Positions 34,466 through 44,640 of a stretch of DNA of 64,000 nucleotides are shown here, one piece after another. The notes below the pieces were generated by a model. It was not told the origin of the DNA. It did not search any database and saw only the letters and a list, made by a program, of their open reading frames with translations. Source of the stretch: Polytrichum commune (taxonomy: Eukaryota; Streptophyta; Polytrichopsida; Polytrichales; Polytrichaceae); NCBI GenBank assembly GCA_950295325.1, contig OX485806.1:44015169-44079168 (forward strand). The letters run 5' to 3'. The stretch's first letter is position 1. The number at the start of each line of letters is the position of its first letter. The translations under genes and the position numbers were made by a program.

Positions 34466-36139
34466 ATTAACAGATCTCTGGCCGAATCTTGACCTTTTTG
34501 TCGTTGTAGTTTCGGGAACCATCCGGATTCTCTGTTTGACCTACTAGGAAAAATTAGTCCGATCCGGACTGGTTGTGAGAGACATCCGGATTTTGATCCT
34601 ACAGGGAGGTAGGATGTAGATAGGTAGGTATTGAGGGAAGATGAACATAGGAGTCAGACTTAAATATAAAGGTTCAATCCGGAAGGCAAGTCCCGGGACA
34701 AGGGCTTCCAAAGGACTATCCGGATCCGGAAAGCCGATCCGGCCGGTGGTCGATTTTCAAGCATGAAAAGAGGGTCCCTGACATCCTGCACTTCACAGAA
34801 TTCCTGGACGATATTCGGATCATCCGGACAGACCGGATTAAGCATTAAAAAATGCTTATCCGGAAACTTTTGGTTTTCGTGTGGTCCCACAACCTCCATG
34901 ACGACGGCGTTGTTGTCTTTGCACACGTCGTTGATCCTGATGTCTCTAGATCCATTCACAACTGGGTACATACAGAGAACTTCTACATTGCCAAAGACTG
35001 GTTTCGCATGAACGACCTCGATCTCCAATCGTCCACTAATCCTTCCGAGTTGGTTATTCCTTTCTAGCCTTATCATTTTTTAATCTTACATTTTTTTTTC
35101 CTTTCAGTCTTATATTCCTAATTCTACCGTTCGCATTTCTTACAGACTCGCAAGTTCTTCATCAAGGTGAATGTCAGTAATGAATCTGTTTTAAATGTTT
35201 GGACCTCGGACTTCGAAGACATAGGTTACAATCTCAAGAGAGATGGTTGGCTCAATAGCTTCGCCGATGCGAAGAACCAGTCGATGAGGGAAGACGGGGT
35301 GCCTTAGAGAGGTGCTCGTGAAAAACGCCCCGAGTTCTTCTCCATCATTTTCTCCGCCCTCACGGACAACGACGACATTATCATGTATTGGCAATGTGGC
35401 GTTGGTTAGTTTTTCATCTCTTTGTTTTTTAATGTTTTGCTTTCTTTTATACTTGTTTCATTTCCCATTCATTCTTTTATGCTCGCCTTCTCGCATTTCG
35501 TTGTTCTAGGAGGTTCCGTCATTGCATTCCGATCCATCAACGCCAAATTGTGGCGCTTGAGTCGGACATCGACATCTCCAAGTCCATCATCCTTCCCATG
35601 CGTAAGCCTGAACAATAATACATTTATCAACATGTTGCCCCACAACGAGGGTCGGTTTTTGCTCTTCCTCCCTGGAAAATAGCGAATCACAATTTCGATT
35701 TGTTGTGTGCATAAGTTTGTTCTTGGCTTCTAACTTGCTTGCTTGCATTTCTATCTTTTTGGATCGGAATTTTTGACTTGTGCTCATTTTGTTTGTTTTT
35801 TCGTCCTATATGTGCAGAGTTCAAAATGAGAGCCCCATTCGTGTCCTTAATTCGGACATGTTTGCAACCCCTTCGACGACGCTCGAGCTCCCTTTGTATG
35901 CCGCTGACCTTGCCCATCTTTTGGTCAAAGCACCGTCCCCTCCTCCTGGTGGTACCCGCCCTTTCAACAAGGTAGTATTGGATTTCCTAGACATAAAGGC
36001 CGAGCAGGGCGAGGATAGTGATAGACATGGTACTCCAAGTTGTTGACTACGCCTCGTGCATTTGGAACCTCAATATCATGTGTATTGTTTATGTTTAAGT
36101 TTTCTATAAATTCATTTGTTGAATTTCCATGTATCTTTT

Positions 36140-36459
36140 GCAAACCCCATTCAATTTCTTCTTCATCTTATGTTGTTGTTTGATTTCATTTGTTGACGTC
36201 AGCCCTAATTTTCCCTTAATTTTACAACCTAAGAACTACACTACTTGGACCTTGATAACAAATACATTCTTCCACACCTTCACAATCGAATTAGATTGTG
36301 TTAAAAAATCCACGGGAATGGGGTACCTTTTCAACAAATTGAATATAAAGTATCTCCAAAATCCACGGTCATAGGCACTCTTTCTATGAAAATTGCCCAC
36401 CAAACTTCGAATTTTCCGCTCTCCACTCTCCACTCTATGCTCACACTACTAAGTTTCCC
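36140..36459 (-). other. Right terminus of element 1
   Basis: Read inward on the minus strand from 36459: GGGAAACTTAGTAGTGTGAG, then CATAGAGTGGAGAG. About 300 bp of similarity to the terminus at 40684 follows, including GTATTTGTTATCAA and AGGGCTGACGTCAAC near the inner end. The outer side joins coding sequence of element 5 exon 2 (minus strand AAGTCGCG), which fixes the end to within one or two bases. Confidence 0.78.
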
Positions 36460-36819
36460 CGCGACTTGGCAAGAGGTTTTAACCGAACCCGGTGAATCAC
36501 AGAATTAGAGTCGTCTTTTTGCGATCTCCGAATCAAGAACTCAGTCTCTTCTGGATTGCACTCATCAAGAGGTCGCAAAGAGTTGGTTGCAACTGGTCCA
36601 TCATTCTACAAAGGTAACCATAAAAAATTTGGTAGTGCCAAAATTATTGAAAGTACAATGAAAGCGAGGCGATGTTTGAAAGACGACGAAAAAAAAACCA
36701 ATAAATGAAACATGTGTTGCCACAATAATTGAGGAAATGGCTTATAATCGTACCAGAGGAACCTCCGATTGAACATTATGGTCCTTCATTGAAGGATCCA
36801 CTGATAGAATGAGTACCAT
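36460..36819 (-). pseudogene. 5' fragment of a fourth ParB-MTase gene (element 5)
   Basis: Exon 1 is 36754-36819 (66 bases from ATG 36819: MVLILSVDPSMKDHN..., cf. MDLILSEEPSMKEHN in element 3). It has a GT donor, and an intron ends with TAG before exon 2 at 36605. Exon 2 reads SLRPLDECNPEETEF, DSNSVIHRVRLKPL and stops at KSR, where the terminus of element 1 begins. The retained part has no stop, so this fragment keeps a better coding sequence than element 3. The ParB core and all later exons are gone from here. Its upstream array follows at 36880. Confidence 0.7.
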
Positions 36820-38142
36820 GGATTGTGATTCCTACACAAATGCATGACAACCTTGAAGTCGTAATCTGGTCCTAATGTCCTACCCCGTGACTATGAAACA
36901 TACATGCCTCACAACCTTAAGCTCCAAATCTGGTCCCTATGATCCTACCCCATGACCTTCTCGGATCCGAGAGGGTCCAAGTCTAGCCCATTTACAACTA
37001 GGCCGAACTAGTCTAAGCAAGTTAATTCTATCTACACATACATGCCTCACAACATTCCAATCAAAATCTGGTCATTATGATCCACCCCATGACCCTCTCG
37101 GATCCGAAAGGGTCCTATTCTAGCCCATACGCAACCAAACTGAACTAGTCTACACAAGTCAACCCTATCTACACATACATGCCACACAACATTGAGCTCA
37201 GAATTTGGTACTTATGGCCGACTCGAAACAACTAAGCCGAACAAGTCCACACAAGAAATATCTACCTACACATACATACCTCACAATATTCCACTCCAAA
37301 TCTGGTCCTTAGGAACCTACTCCATGACCCTCTCGAATCCGAGAAGGTCCTATTCCACCCCATACATAACTAATTTGAACCAGTACACACAAGAAATATC
37401 TACTTAAACATACATGCCTCACAACATTCCAATCAAAATCTGGTCCTTATGATCCTACACCATGACCCTCTCGGATCCGAGAGGGTCTAAGTCTAGCCCA
37501 TTAACAACTAGGCCGAACCACTCTAAACAAGAATTCTATGTACACATACATGCCTCTCAACATTCCACTCGAAATCTGGTCCTTATGATCCTACCCCATG
37601 ACCCTCTCTGATCCGAGAGGGTCCAATTCTAGCCCATTTCCAAATAGGCCAAACTAGTTTTAACAAGTCAACTCTATGTACACATACATGCCTCTCAACA
37701 TTCCACTCAAAATCTGGTCCTTATGATCCTACTACATGACCCTCTCGGATCGGAGAGGGTCCTATTCTAGCCCATTTACAACTACGCCGAACTAGTCTAA
37801 ACTAGTCAACTCTATCTTCACAAAGATGACACACAACATTAAGCTCCAAATCTGGTCCCTTGGCCGATTCGAAACAATCAACTCCAACTAGTCCACACAA
37901 GAAATATCTACCTACACATACATACCTCACAATATTCCACTCCAAATTTGGTCCTTATGAGCCTACTCCATGACCCTCTCGGATCCGAGAGGGTCTTAAT
38001 CCAGTCCATACATAACTAATTTGAACCAGTACACACAAGAAATATCTACCTAAACATACATGCCTCACAACATTCCAATCCAAATCTGGTCATTATGATC
38101 CTACCCCATGACGCTCTCGGATCCGAGAGGTTCCTGTTCTAG

Positions 38143-38718
38143 TGTGAGCCCAATACAGTGCCCACAAATATTTTTAAGCTTAGAATTCATTAAGAGTTGG
38201 CAATTGAGTTTTCATTGCTTATGTTGAAAACATAAACAGAGTGAGGATTGGATTGTATTGCAATTTAAGACGTAGGCTAGTGATTAGGAGTTTTATGGTT
38301 AGGAAGTAGGGTAGGGATTAGTTAAGGAGGTGCTGGGATTAAATTGGCCGTATTAGGATCAGCAGAGTTTAAATTAGGGAGAGGTCACTAGACCCCTAGT
38401 ATTTTCCGGAAGTTGGGTCTGTTTCCGGCGGTTGGGTCCTCGGGAGCCTCTGGTTCAAGGGAGACAGTCGAAGTAAGGCGGCGAAGGCTGGTGGTAGCGG
38501 TATGTGATGGAGGGTTGCAAAGAGGGCACTGGCTGCGGCATTGGGTGAGGGAAGTGAGAGGACAGCTGAAAGAAGATGACCCAGGCAAGGGGACGAGTAA
38601 CTGGCGTGCCTGAATAGAATTTTAGGGAATGAGGTTGGGAAGGCTGGAGCTGCACCAAGCATTTAGCCAACCAGTAGATGGAACTGCAAGGGGGAGGAAG
38701 CCATAAATCTCTACCTTA
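38143..38718 (+). mobile_element. LTR fragment in the element 5 array
   Basis: It begins TGTGAGCCCAATACAGTGCC directly after TTCTAG of an array unit and ends where GGGTCCTATTCTAGCCC restarts the array. The first bases resemble the LTR starting at 3791 (TGTGGGCCCAATA), and both proceed through AT-rich to GC-rich sequence. The array overlaps by at least 14 bases across the insert, so the right border is a rearrangement, not a clean end. No coding region is recognised. Confidence 0.55.
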
Positions 38719-39155
38719 GGGTCCTATTCTAGCCCATACATAACTAAGCCGAGCCAGTACACACAAGAAATTTCGACTTAAACATACATGCCTCACAACA
38801 TTCCAATCAAAATCTGGTCATTATGATCCTACCCCATGACCCTCTCGGATCCGAAAGGGTCCAAGTCTAGCCCATTTACAACTAGGCCGAACTAGTCTAA
38901 ACAAGTAAACTCTATCTACACATACATGCCTCACAACATTCCAATCTAAATCTGGTCATTATGATCCTACCCCATGACCCTCTTGGATCCGAAAGGGTCC
39001 TATTCTAGCCCATACGCAACTAAGCCGAACTAATCTACACAAGTGAACCCTATCTACACATACATGCTTCACAACATTGAGCCCAAAATTTGGTCCTTAT
39101 GGCGGACTCAAAACAATCAAGCCGAACAAGTCCACACAAGAAATATCTACCTACA

Positions 39156-39413
39156 GATCACTATATTCGTTAATTTGGGATTTTTTCGGCATTTTGAGAC
39201 AGTTACAAATATAAGAACATGGATAAAATCACACATATATTGGAGAATGTTGTAAGATGCAAATACTTTGAAGCGGGTGTTCATATCAAGAACCCAATTA
39301 AGAACTCATATCAAGATGGTTTAGGTAGGACAAACCAAACATTAGACCATGTTGTTGTGGTCCATATATTAATTTGAGACAAGATAAAGTCTCAAATTAA
39401 CGAATATAGTGAT
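39156..39413. mobile_element. 258-bp MITE with 21-bp terminal inverted repeats
   Basis: ATCACTATATTCGTTAATTT at the left (39157) is repeated inverted at the right end (to 39413), 21 bp perfect. The element interrupts one array unit, with TACA on both sides (39152-39155 and 39414-39417), so a 4-bp target duplication or close to it. It has no coding capacity. Duplication length and termini do not decide the superfamily. Confidence 0.85.
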
Positions 39414-40683
39414 TACACATACATACCTCACAATATTCCACTCCAAATCTGGTCCTTATGAGCCTACTCCATGATCCTCTCGGATCCGAGAGGGTCCTAT
39501 TCCAGCCCATACATAAGTAATTTGAACGAGTACACACAAGAAATATCTACTTAAACATACATGCCTCACAACATTCCAATCAAAATCTGGTCCTTATGAT
39601 CCTACCGCATGACCCTCTCAGATTCGAGAGGGTCCAAGTCTAGCCCATTAACAATTAGGGCAAACTAATCTAAACAAGTCAACTCTATCTACACAAAGAT
39701 GACTCCCAACATTAAGCTCCAAATGTGGTCCGAAACAACTAAGCCGAACAAGTCCACACTAGAAATATCTACCTACACATACATACCTCACAATATTCCA
39801 CTCCAAATCAGGTCCTTATGAGCCTACTCCATGACCCTCTCAGATCTAAGATGGTCCTATTCCAGCCCATACATAACTAATTTGAACCCGTACACACAAG
39901 AAATATCTACTTAGAAATACATGCCTCACAACATTCCAATCAAAATCTGGTCATTATGATCCTACCCCATGACCTTCTCGAATCCGAAAGGGTCCAAGTC
40001 TAGCCCATTTACAACTAGGCCGAACTAGTTTTAACAAGTTAACTTTTTGTACACATACATGCCTCTCAACATTCCACTCGAAATATGGTCCTTATGATCC
40101 TACCCCATGACCCTCTCGGATCCGAGACGGTCCAAGTCTAGCCCATTTCCAACTAGTCCGATCTAGTCTAAACAAATCAACTCTATGTACACAAATATGA
40201 CTTTCAACATTCCACTCAAAATCTGGTCCTAATGATCCTACCCCATGACCCTCTCGGATCCGAGAGGGTCCTATTCTAGCCCATACGCAACTAAGCCGAA
40301 CTAGTCTACACAAGTCAACCCTATCTTCACGTACATACCTCACAACATTGAGCCCAAAATTTGGTCCTTATGGCCGACTTGAAACAACTAAGCCGAACAA
40401 GTCCACACAAGAAATATCTACCTACACATACATACCTCACAATATTCCACTCCAAATTTGGTCCTTATGAGCCTACTCCATGACCCTCTCGGATCCAAGA
40501 GGGTCCTATTCCAGCCCATACATAATTAATTTGAACGAGTACACACAAGAAATATCTACTTAAACATACATGCCTCACAACATTCCAATCAAAATCTGGT
40601 CATTATGATCCTACCCCATGACCCTCTAGGGTCCGAAAGGGTCCAAGTCTAGCCCATGAACAACTAGGCCGAACTAGTCTACA

Positions 40684-40990
40684 GGGAAACTTAGTAGTGT
40701 GAGCGTAGCGCGGAGATTGGAGAGCGGAAAAATTGGACTTTGTTGGATAATTTTAGGACAAGCACTGCCTATTTCCGTGGAATCTTTAGATAGTTTGAAT
40801 TCAATTTGTTGGAAAGGCAACCCCATTCCCGTGGAGATAATAACCCAACCTAGTTCGAGGAACAACTGGAACCTAAAGGCGTGGAGGAATGTATTTGTTA
40901 TCAAAGATCTTATAGTCTAGGTTTCAAATGGTTTCATATTAAAATAGGGCTGACGTCAGCAATTGAAATTGAACAACAACATAAGAATCC
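40684..40990 (+). other. Left terminus of element 3
   Basis: It begins GGGAAACTTAGTAGTGTGAG directly after array sequence ACTAGTCTACA. It matches the terminus of element 1 over about 300 bp (TTTGTTGGAAAGG, CCCCATTCCCGTGGA, GTATTTGTTATCAA). Near the inner end is the perfect 12-bp palindrome GCTGACGTCAGC (40949-40960). Confidence 0.78.
40949..40960. promoter_or_regulatory. Conserved TGACGTCA palindrome inside the terminus
   Basis: GCTGACGTCAGC here, TGACGTCAGCCCTAA at 36194 in element 1 and TGACATCAGCCCTAA at 28712 in element 2 occupy the same place, about 220-275 bp from the end. TGACGTCA is the core recognised by plant bZIP (TGA-type) factors. Here it may be a subterminal binding site or a regulatory site of the element. 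Confidence 0.4.
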
Positions 40991-41533
40991 ACCTTTGCGA
41001 GGTAGGCCTAACACAAAATCAAAAGACCCTACCATTCCGAATATTCACAACCGTTGATTTATTTTGTTTTTATCATGTGTGAAGACTCGCATGAATAGAA
41101 ATCCATTGAAATAGCATTTGATTGAGGGCCTGGTCACATATTGGTTCACACTACACTTGAAAATCCGTGACCACACTACATATTTTTGGAGGTGTATTGG
41201 GACGGCCTTTGGACACCTTCTGGTGGGCTCTCACAATGTCATGGTCACGGGTCTTGGCTCGTGTGTGAAGTAGCCCTTAAATGTACTTAAGTGTTCTTAA
41301 ATGATTTCGTCCAAAGTGATACATTGCCCCAAGTAGCTACAGTACTCTTTCCAATAACTCTTAGATGTCCAGAATTCCCATACACAAAATATTTGATTGG
41401 CCGAGATAATGTAGGTGAAGTTAGGTGCCAAAGTCAAGACTTACAAAAATGTGTATCCAGTTCAATTTGCTACAAATAGTTTACTCCAAAAAAAAAATGT
41501 GCGCAAAAAAATCCGTTTGGCTCCTCCACATGT
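40991..41533. other. Region between the element 3 terminus and an unidentified frame; no gene seen
   Basis: About 540 bp of mixed composition with no repeats and no frame resembling a protein. The sequence has no counterpart at the same place in element 1. Confidence 0.4.
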
Positions 41534-42037
41534 CTACACCCTATCGGCCGGGCATGTCCAATACGGTGCACCTGGATGAAAGCTCATGTCATAGAATTCC
41601 ACCGCACATAATGACATCTCCAATTCATCCCGTAGCCTAGATAATCTCCACAATGACAAATCCCCCAAGTGCGACATAAGAATCCTCCGCGAAATCCGTG
41701 AGCTGACGTGGCGGCTATGTGAGAACCACATCAAGTTCTGTTGAATTTGAGTGATGAGGTTATGTTCACGTGGCAAACAAACCCTTATGACAGAATTGGG
41801 ACCCATCGCGTATTCATATTGAGCCAAATGAAGAGCATTGTACTCTGTACTTCTATCCACAATTGTTTTCCATGCTTTGCAAAATAACCTCAAACTGTGG
41901 ATTAGCAACAAACGGAATTGGGTGTCCAATGCCGTCTCTGCATCCATATCCACCTTTGCGGCACCCACCAACAAGTTTAGAACCAAGACTGTCAATTGTA
42001 CATCTAGGTCCAGATACATTACAAGTGGCTCCATCAC
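41534..42037 (-). CDS. Unidentified 167-residue frame, possible fragment of a captured host gene
   Basis: Open from ATG 42037 to a stop at 41534. The middle reads SLRLFCKAWKTIVDRS followed by EYNALHLAQYEYAM, similar in style to the end of an F-box and the start of the domain after it (L-VCK-W--IV--S). The frame ends without a recognisable domain, and upstream sequence (42040-42110) has no clear start of an F-box. It lies between the element 3 terminus and its ParB-MTase, where the other elements have nothing like it. So it is either a captured host gene fragment or part of an unrelated insertion. Confidence 0.35.
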   Translation of the reverse strand: MMEPLVMYLDLDVQLTVLVLNLLVGAAKVDMDAETALDTQFRLLLIHSLRLFCKAWKTIVDRSTEYNALHLAQYEYAMGPNSVIRVCLPREHNLITQIQQNLMWFSHSRHVSSRISRRILMSHLGDLSLWRLSRLRDELEMSLCAVEFYDMSFHPGAPYWTCPADRV

Positions 42038-42112
42038 ATGGGATTGGCGCGATCTTCCCCAACCTGATGCGCCAACCCCAACCAGCTAGAAAATTAGACA
42101 CATCCAAAACAC

Positions 42113-42400
42113 CCAAAATTCATCTTATGCATCAAACCCAAGAATCTTGCCTACCCTCCACCCTCTCGGATCCAAGAGATTAAACCCAAATACAAAATTT
42201 CATCTTATGCATCAAACCCAAAAATATGGCCTACCCTCCACCCTCTCGGATCCAAGAGACCAAACCCAAACACAAAATTTCATCTTATGCATCAAACCCA
42301 AGAATCTTGCCTACCCTCCACCCTCTCGGATCCAAGAGACTAAACCCAAACACAAAATTTCATCTTATGCATCAAACCCAAGAATTTGGCCTACAAAAAC
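42113..42400 (+). repeat. Short tandem array, unit about 77 bp, with an ACCCTCTCGG half-hairpin
   Basis: About four near-identical units containing TTCATCTTATGCATCAAACC, CTACCCTCCACCCTCTCGG and ATCCAAGAGA. The hairpin keeps its left arm and AT centre, but the right arm is reduced to CCAAGAGA. It translates repetitively in two frames, which is not coding evidence. Confidence 0.85.
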
Positions 42401-42419
42401 ATGGACAAAAATTCAAATT

Positions 42420-43300
42420 GGGCAGAGTTCGAACACTCACCAGAATGCAGTAGGAGAATGCAATGAAAACTTGCATTTGTTTTGAAGCGCATGTGCTTGG
42501 AAGTCCTCCATTGCACAAGTAGATCACTTAGTGCATTTTAAAAACGACGTGCGGCATAATATAAAGAGGATTAAAATCATTTGAAATAAAAATTATAAAG
42601 GGATTCCAAATAATGAAGGGGCCATTAAATGTAGACAATCCCATTATAAGTAAGTTAGATGGACATAAAATGTGGGCCATCATAATTTTATAAAATTAAT
42701 ATAGGGGCTGAAGATAAGGATCCTAGAAGGTATGTTTAGTATGGTATGTAAATGGGTTTAGGATTCACGGGGATGGATGATAATTGGGATTTCCGTTTGT
42801 CCAAAATTACTTCAAAGGAATATAGAGTACAAAAAATTGTAGTGACTTGGACAATATAGGTAATGGAAGGGTGCAAAGAAATGGGCCATTTCTTAAATTT
42901 AAGTAATTATAGGGAGGCTTTAATTCAACCCTTGAGGGTAAATAGCCCCAAAACAAAAAAACCCCAGCCGCACGTGGTGCACAAAAATGCCTTAGACTGA
43001 TCTACCCGTGCTCCATTGTGGAAAGGGTGGACGGGGATGTGACCATCATTGGTATGATATTCGATTTGAGTGCATTACATTAGTATGGAAAATCCTAACT
43101 TGATTAAGGGATCCTAGCTAGTACACCATATAATGAAGGGGGATGCAATATTTATCATTATACCCACATGCAAAAATCTAGTTCATACCCCCAACCCATG
43201 GACACTTGCCGAGAGAGACAAATTCCAGTCCAAAAACAAACGAGTTAAAAAAAACAACCAAGTAGTTGAACCTATTATCACATAATAGCCCTAATCTGGT
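42420..43300. other. AT-rich stretch with no feature seen
   Basis: About 880 bp between two arrays, with long A/T runs and no coding frame, repeat or terminal structure recognised. Confidence 0.4.
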
Positions 43301-43309
43301 CCTACATTC

Positions 43310-44640
43310 CTAGCCTAAGACCCTCTCGGTTCCGAGAGGGTCAAATTCCAGCCAAAATACAAACTAGTTGAACCTACCAACTTAATAGTTGAAACTATCC
43401 ACACAACCACACATCCAAGCTTTCAAACTGAAATTGCAAAATCTGATCCTACATTTGTAGCCTAAGACCACCTTGGTTCTGAGAGGGTCAAATTCCAGCC
43501 AAAAAACAAACTAGTAGAGCCTCTCAACCAACTAGTTGAACCTAAGTACACATAGAAACTTTCAACCTTCAAATACAAAATATGGTCCTACATTACTAGT
43601 CTAAGACCCTCTCGGTTCCGAGTGGGTCAAATTCCAGCCAAAAAACAAACTAGTAGAACCTATCAACCAACTAGTTGAACCTAAGTACACATAAAAACTT
43701 TCAACCTTCAAATACAAAATCTAGTCCTACATTACTAGAACCCAAAAACAAACTAGTTGAACATATCAACCAACTAGTTGAAACTATCCACAAATGCAAG
43801 CTTTCAAACTGAAATTGCAAAATCTGGTCCTACATTCCTAGCCTAAGACCAAAAAGGAGCCATTTGAACCTATCAACCAACTAGTTCAACCTATGTACAC
43901 ATACAAGCTTCCAACCTTAAAGTGCAAAATCTGGTCCTTCAATACTACAGTAAGACCCTCTTGGTTCCAAGAGGGTCAAATTCCAGCTCAAATACAAACC
44001 ACTTGAACCCAAAATCAAACTAGTTGAACCCACCAACCAAGTAGTTGAAACTATCCACACATATAAGATTTCAAACTGAAATTGCAAAATCTGGTCCTAC
44101 ATTACGTGTCTCAGACCCTCTCGGAACCGAGAGGGTCAAATTCCAACACAAAAACTAACCAGTTGAACCAATCAAACAACTAGTTCAACCAATGAAATTC
44201 TAGCCCAAAAATAGACCAGTTGAACCTAACAACCAACTAGTTGAACCTATTTACACAAACAAGCTAAAAACCTTGAAGGTCAAAATCTGGTCCTTCAATA
44301 CTACATTAAGACCCTTTGGGTTCCGAGAGGGTGTAATTCTAGCCACCAAACAAAATAGTTGAACCTATCCACACAAACAAGCTACCAACCGTTAACTACA
44401 AAATCTGGTTCTATATTCCTACACTAAGACCCTCTCGGTTCCGAGAGGGTGAAATTCCAGCCCAAAAACAAACCAGTTGGACCTATATACACATAGATGC
44501 TTTCAACCTTGAAGTGGAAAATGTTGTTCGTCGATACTAAACTACTATCCTGTCGGTTCCGAGAGGGTGAAATTCCAGTCCACATACAAAATAGTTCATT
44601 CAATGAACAAACTAGTTAAAGGAGTTCAATAGGGCACATG
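43310..44640 (-). repeat. Hairpin array downstream of the element 3 ParB-MTase, TT/AA centre
   Basis: About ten units of roughly 140 bp with arms ACCCTCTCGG and CCGAGAGGGT around TT or AA, next to AAATTCCAGCC, AACTAGTTGAACC and (minus strand) GGACCAGATTTTG. Several units have mismatched arms. It lies between the end of the gene and the terminus. Confidence 0.83.

Larger units (their letters stand above)
31136..34891 (+). mobile_element. 3.76-kb LTR-type insertion in exon 8 of the element 1 ParB-MTase
   Basis: The host reading frame breaks at AACCT (31130-31134) and resumes at ACCTCCATGACG (34892), matching the uninterrupted element 3 copy. The insert begins TGTGGGA and ends TCCCACA (7-bp inverted, TG...CA). 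The flanks share ACCT, followed by T or C, so the 5-bp duplication has one mismatch. The sequence is unusually rich in CCGGA/TCCGG. It carries a gag-like pseudogene (31803-32862), a polyadenylation-like stretch near 33838, and a 281-bp-offset direct repeat. I find no pol genes and no obvious second LTR, so it looks non-autonomous or decayed. Confidence 0.75.
30333..36046 (+). pseudogene. ParB-like/DNA-methyltransferase gene of element 1, exons 6-11
   Basis: Exon 6 about 30333-30518, exon 7 30613 to about 30890, exon 8 30947-31134 continuing 34892-35052 across an insertion, exon 9 35146-35404, exon 10 35510 to about 35705, exon 11 35818-36046. Exon 8 has the motif IV region (DIFFADVHENLRVP, later NLHDDGVVVFAH); exons 9-10 carry the AdoMet region (IIMYWQCGVG then GSVIAFRS). 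Damage: in-frame TAGs in exon 6 (near 30437 and 30508), a 1-base insertion and TAA in exon 7, whose 3' half and donor are deleted, an LTR-type insertion in exon 8, TGG to TAG at about 35305 in the W-R-G motif, a 1-base loss in exon 10 and a lost GT donor after it. It ends FLDIKAEQGED and TGA. It joins 9828-11499 as one gene of about 26 kb. Confidence 0.72.
1..36459 (+). mobile_element. Element 1: giant transposon with MULE-like transposase, small divergent gene, hairpin array and ParB-MTase gene (left end outside window)
   Basis: Seen in order: the 5' end of a transposase gene on the minus strand (1-279), a small divergent gene (486-817), a hairpin array (960-9760), ParB-MTase exons 1-5 (9828-11499), an intron holding more array (11560-12090 and 28941-30332), exons 6-11 (30333-36046) and a terminus whose outer end is the reverse complement of GGGAAACTTAGTAGTG at about 36459. 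The same order recurs in elements 2 and 3. Later insertions are a solo LTR (1204-2176), an LTR element (3791-6867), all of element 2 (12091-28940) and an LTR-type element (31136-34891). Without these, about 12 kb of array and genes remains. The outer end lies inside exon 2 of another ParB-MTase copy, so this element inserted into a relative. The left terminus is outside the window. Confidence 0.72.
36880..40683 (-). repeat. Hairpin array of element 5, unit about 140 bp
   Basis: More than 20 units, best read on the minus strand: hairpin with arms ACCCTCTCGG/CCGAGAGGGT and AT centre, then about 20 bp to GGACCAGATTTTGA, then AATGTTGTGAGGCATGTATG and GACTAGTTCGGC. The arms and the GGACCAGATTTTG block match the element 1 units although the rest has diverged. 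It lies upstream of the element 5 ParB-MTase in the same orientation as that gene. Interrupted by an LTR fragment (38143-38718) and a MITE (39156-39413), and ended by the element 3 terminus at 40684. Confidence 0.88.

Noticed and set aside
22475-36046. TAG reassigned or read through, or corrected by RNA editing
   Set aside because: Both stops in 22475-26837 and several in element 1 are TAG, but element 1 also has a TAA and element 3 has TAA and TGA. The ancestral codons differ (TGG, GAG, AAG), so ordinary decay explains them.
39159-39411. CACTA (En/Spm) element because the inverted repeat contains CACTA
   Set aside because: CACTA elements start exactly at CACTA with a 3-bp duplication. Here the inverted repeat extends two bases further out and the duplicated sequence is TACA.
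41853-42116. Frame reading CTIDSLGSKLVGGC and similar
   Set aside because: Overlaps the better supported frame 41534-42037 on the same strand in another phase; it also runs into a repeat.
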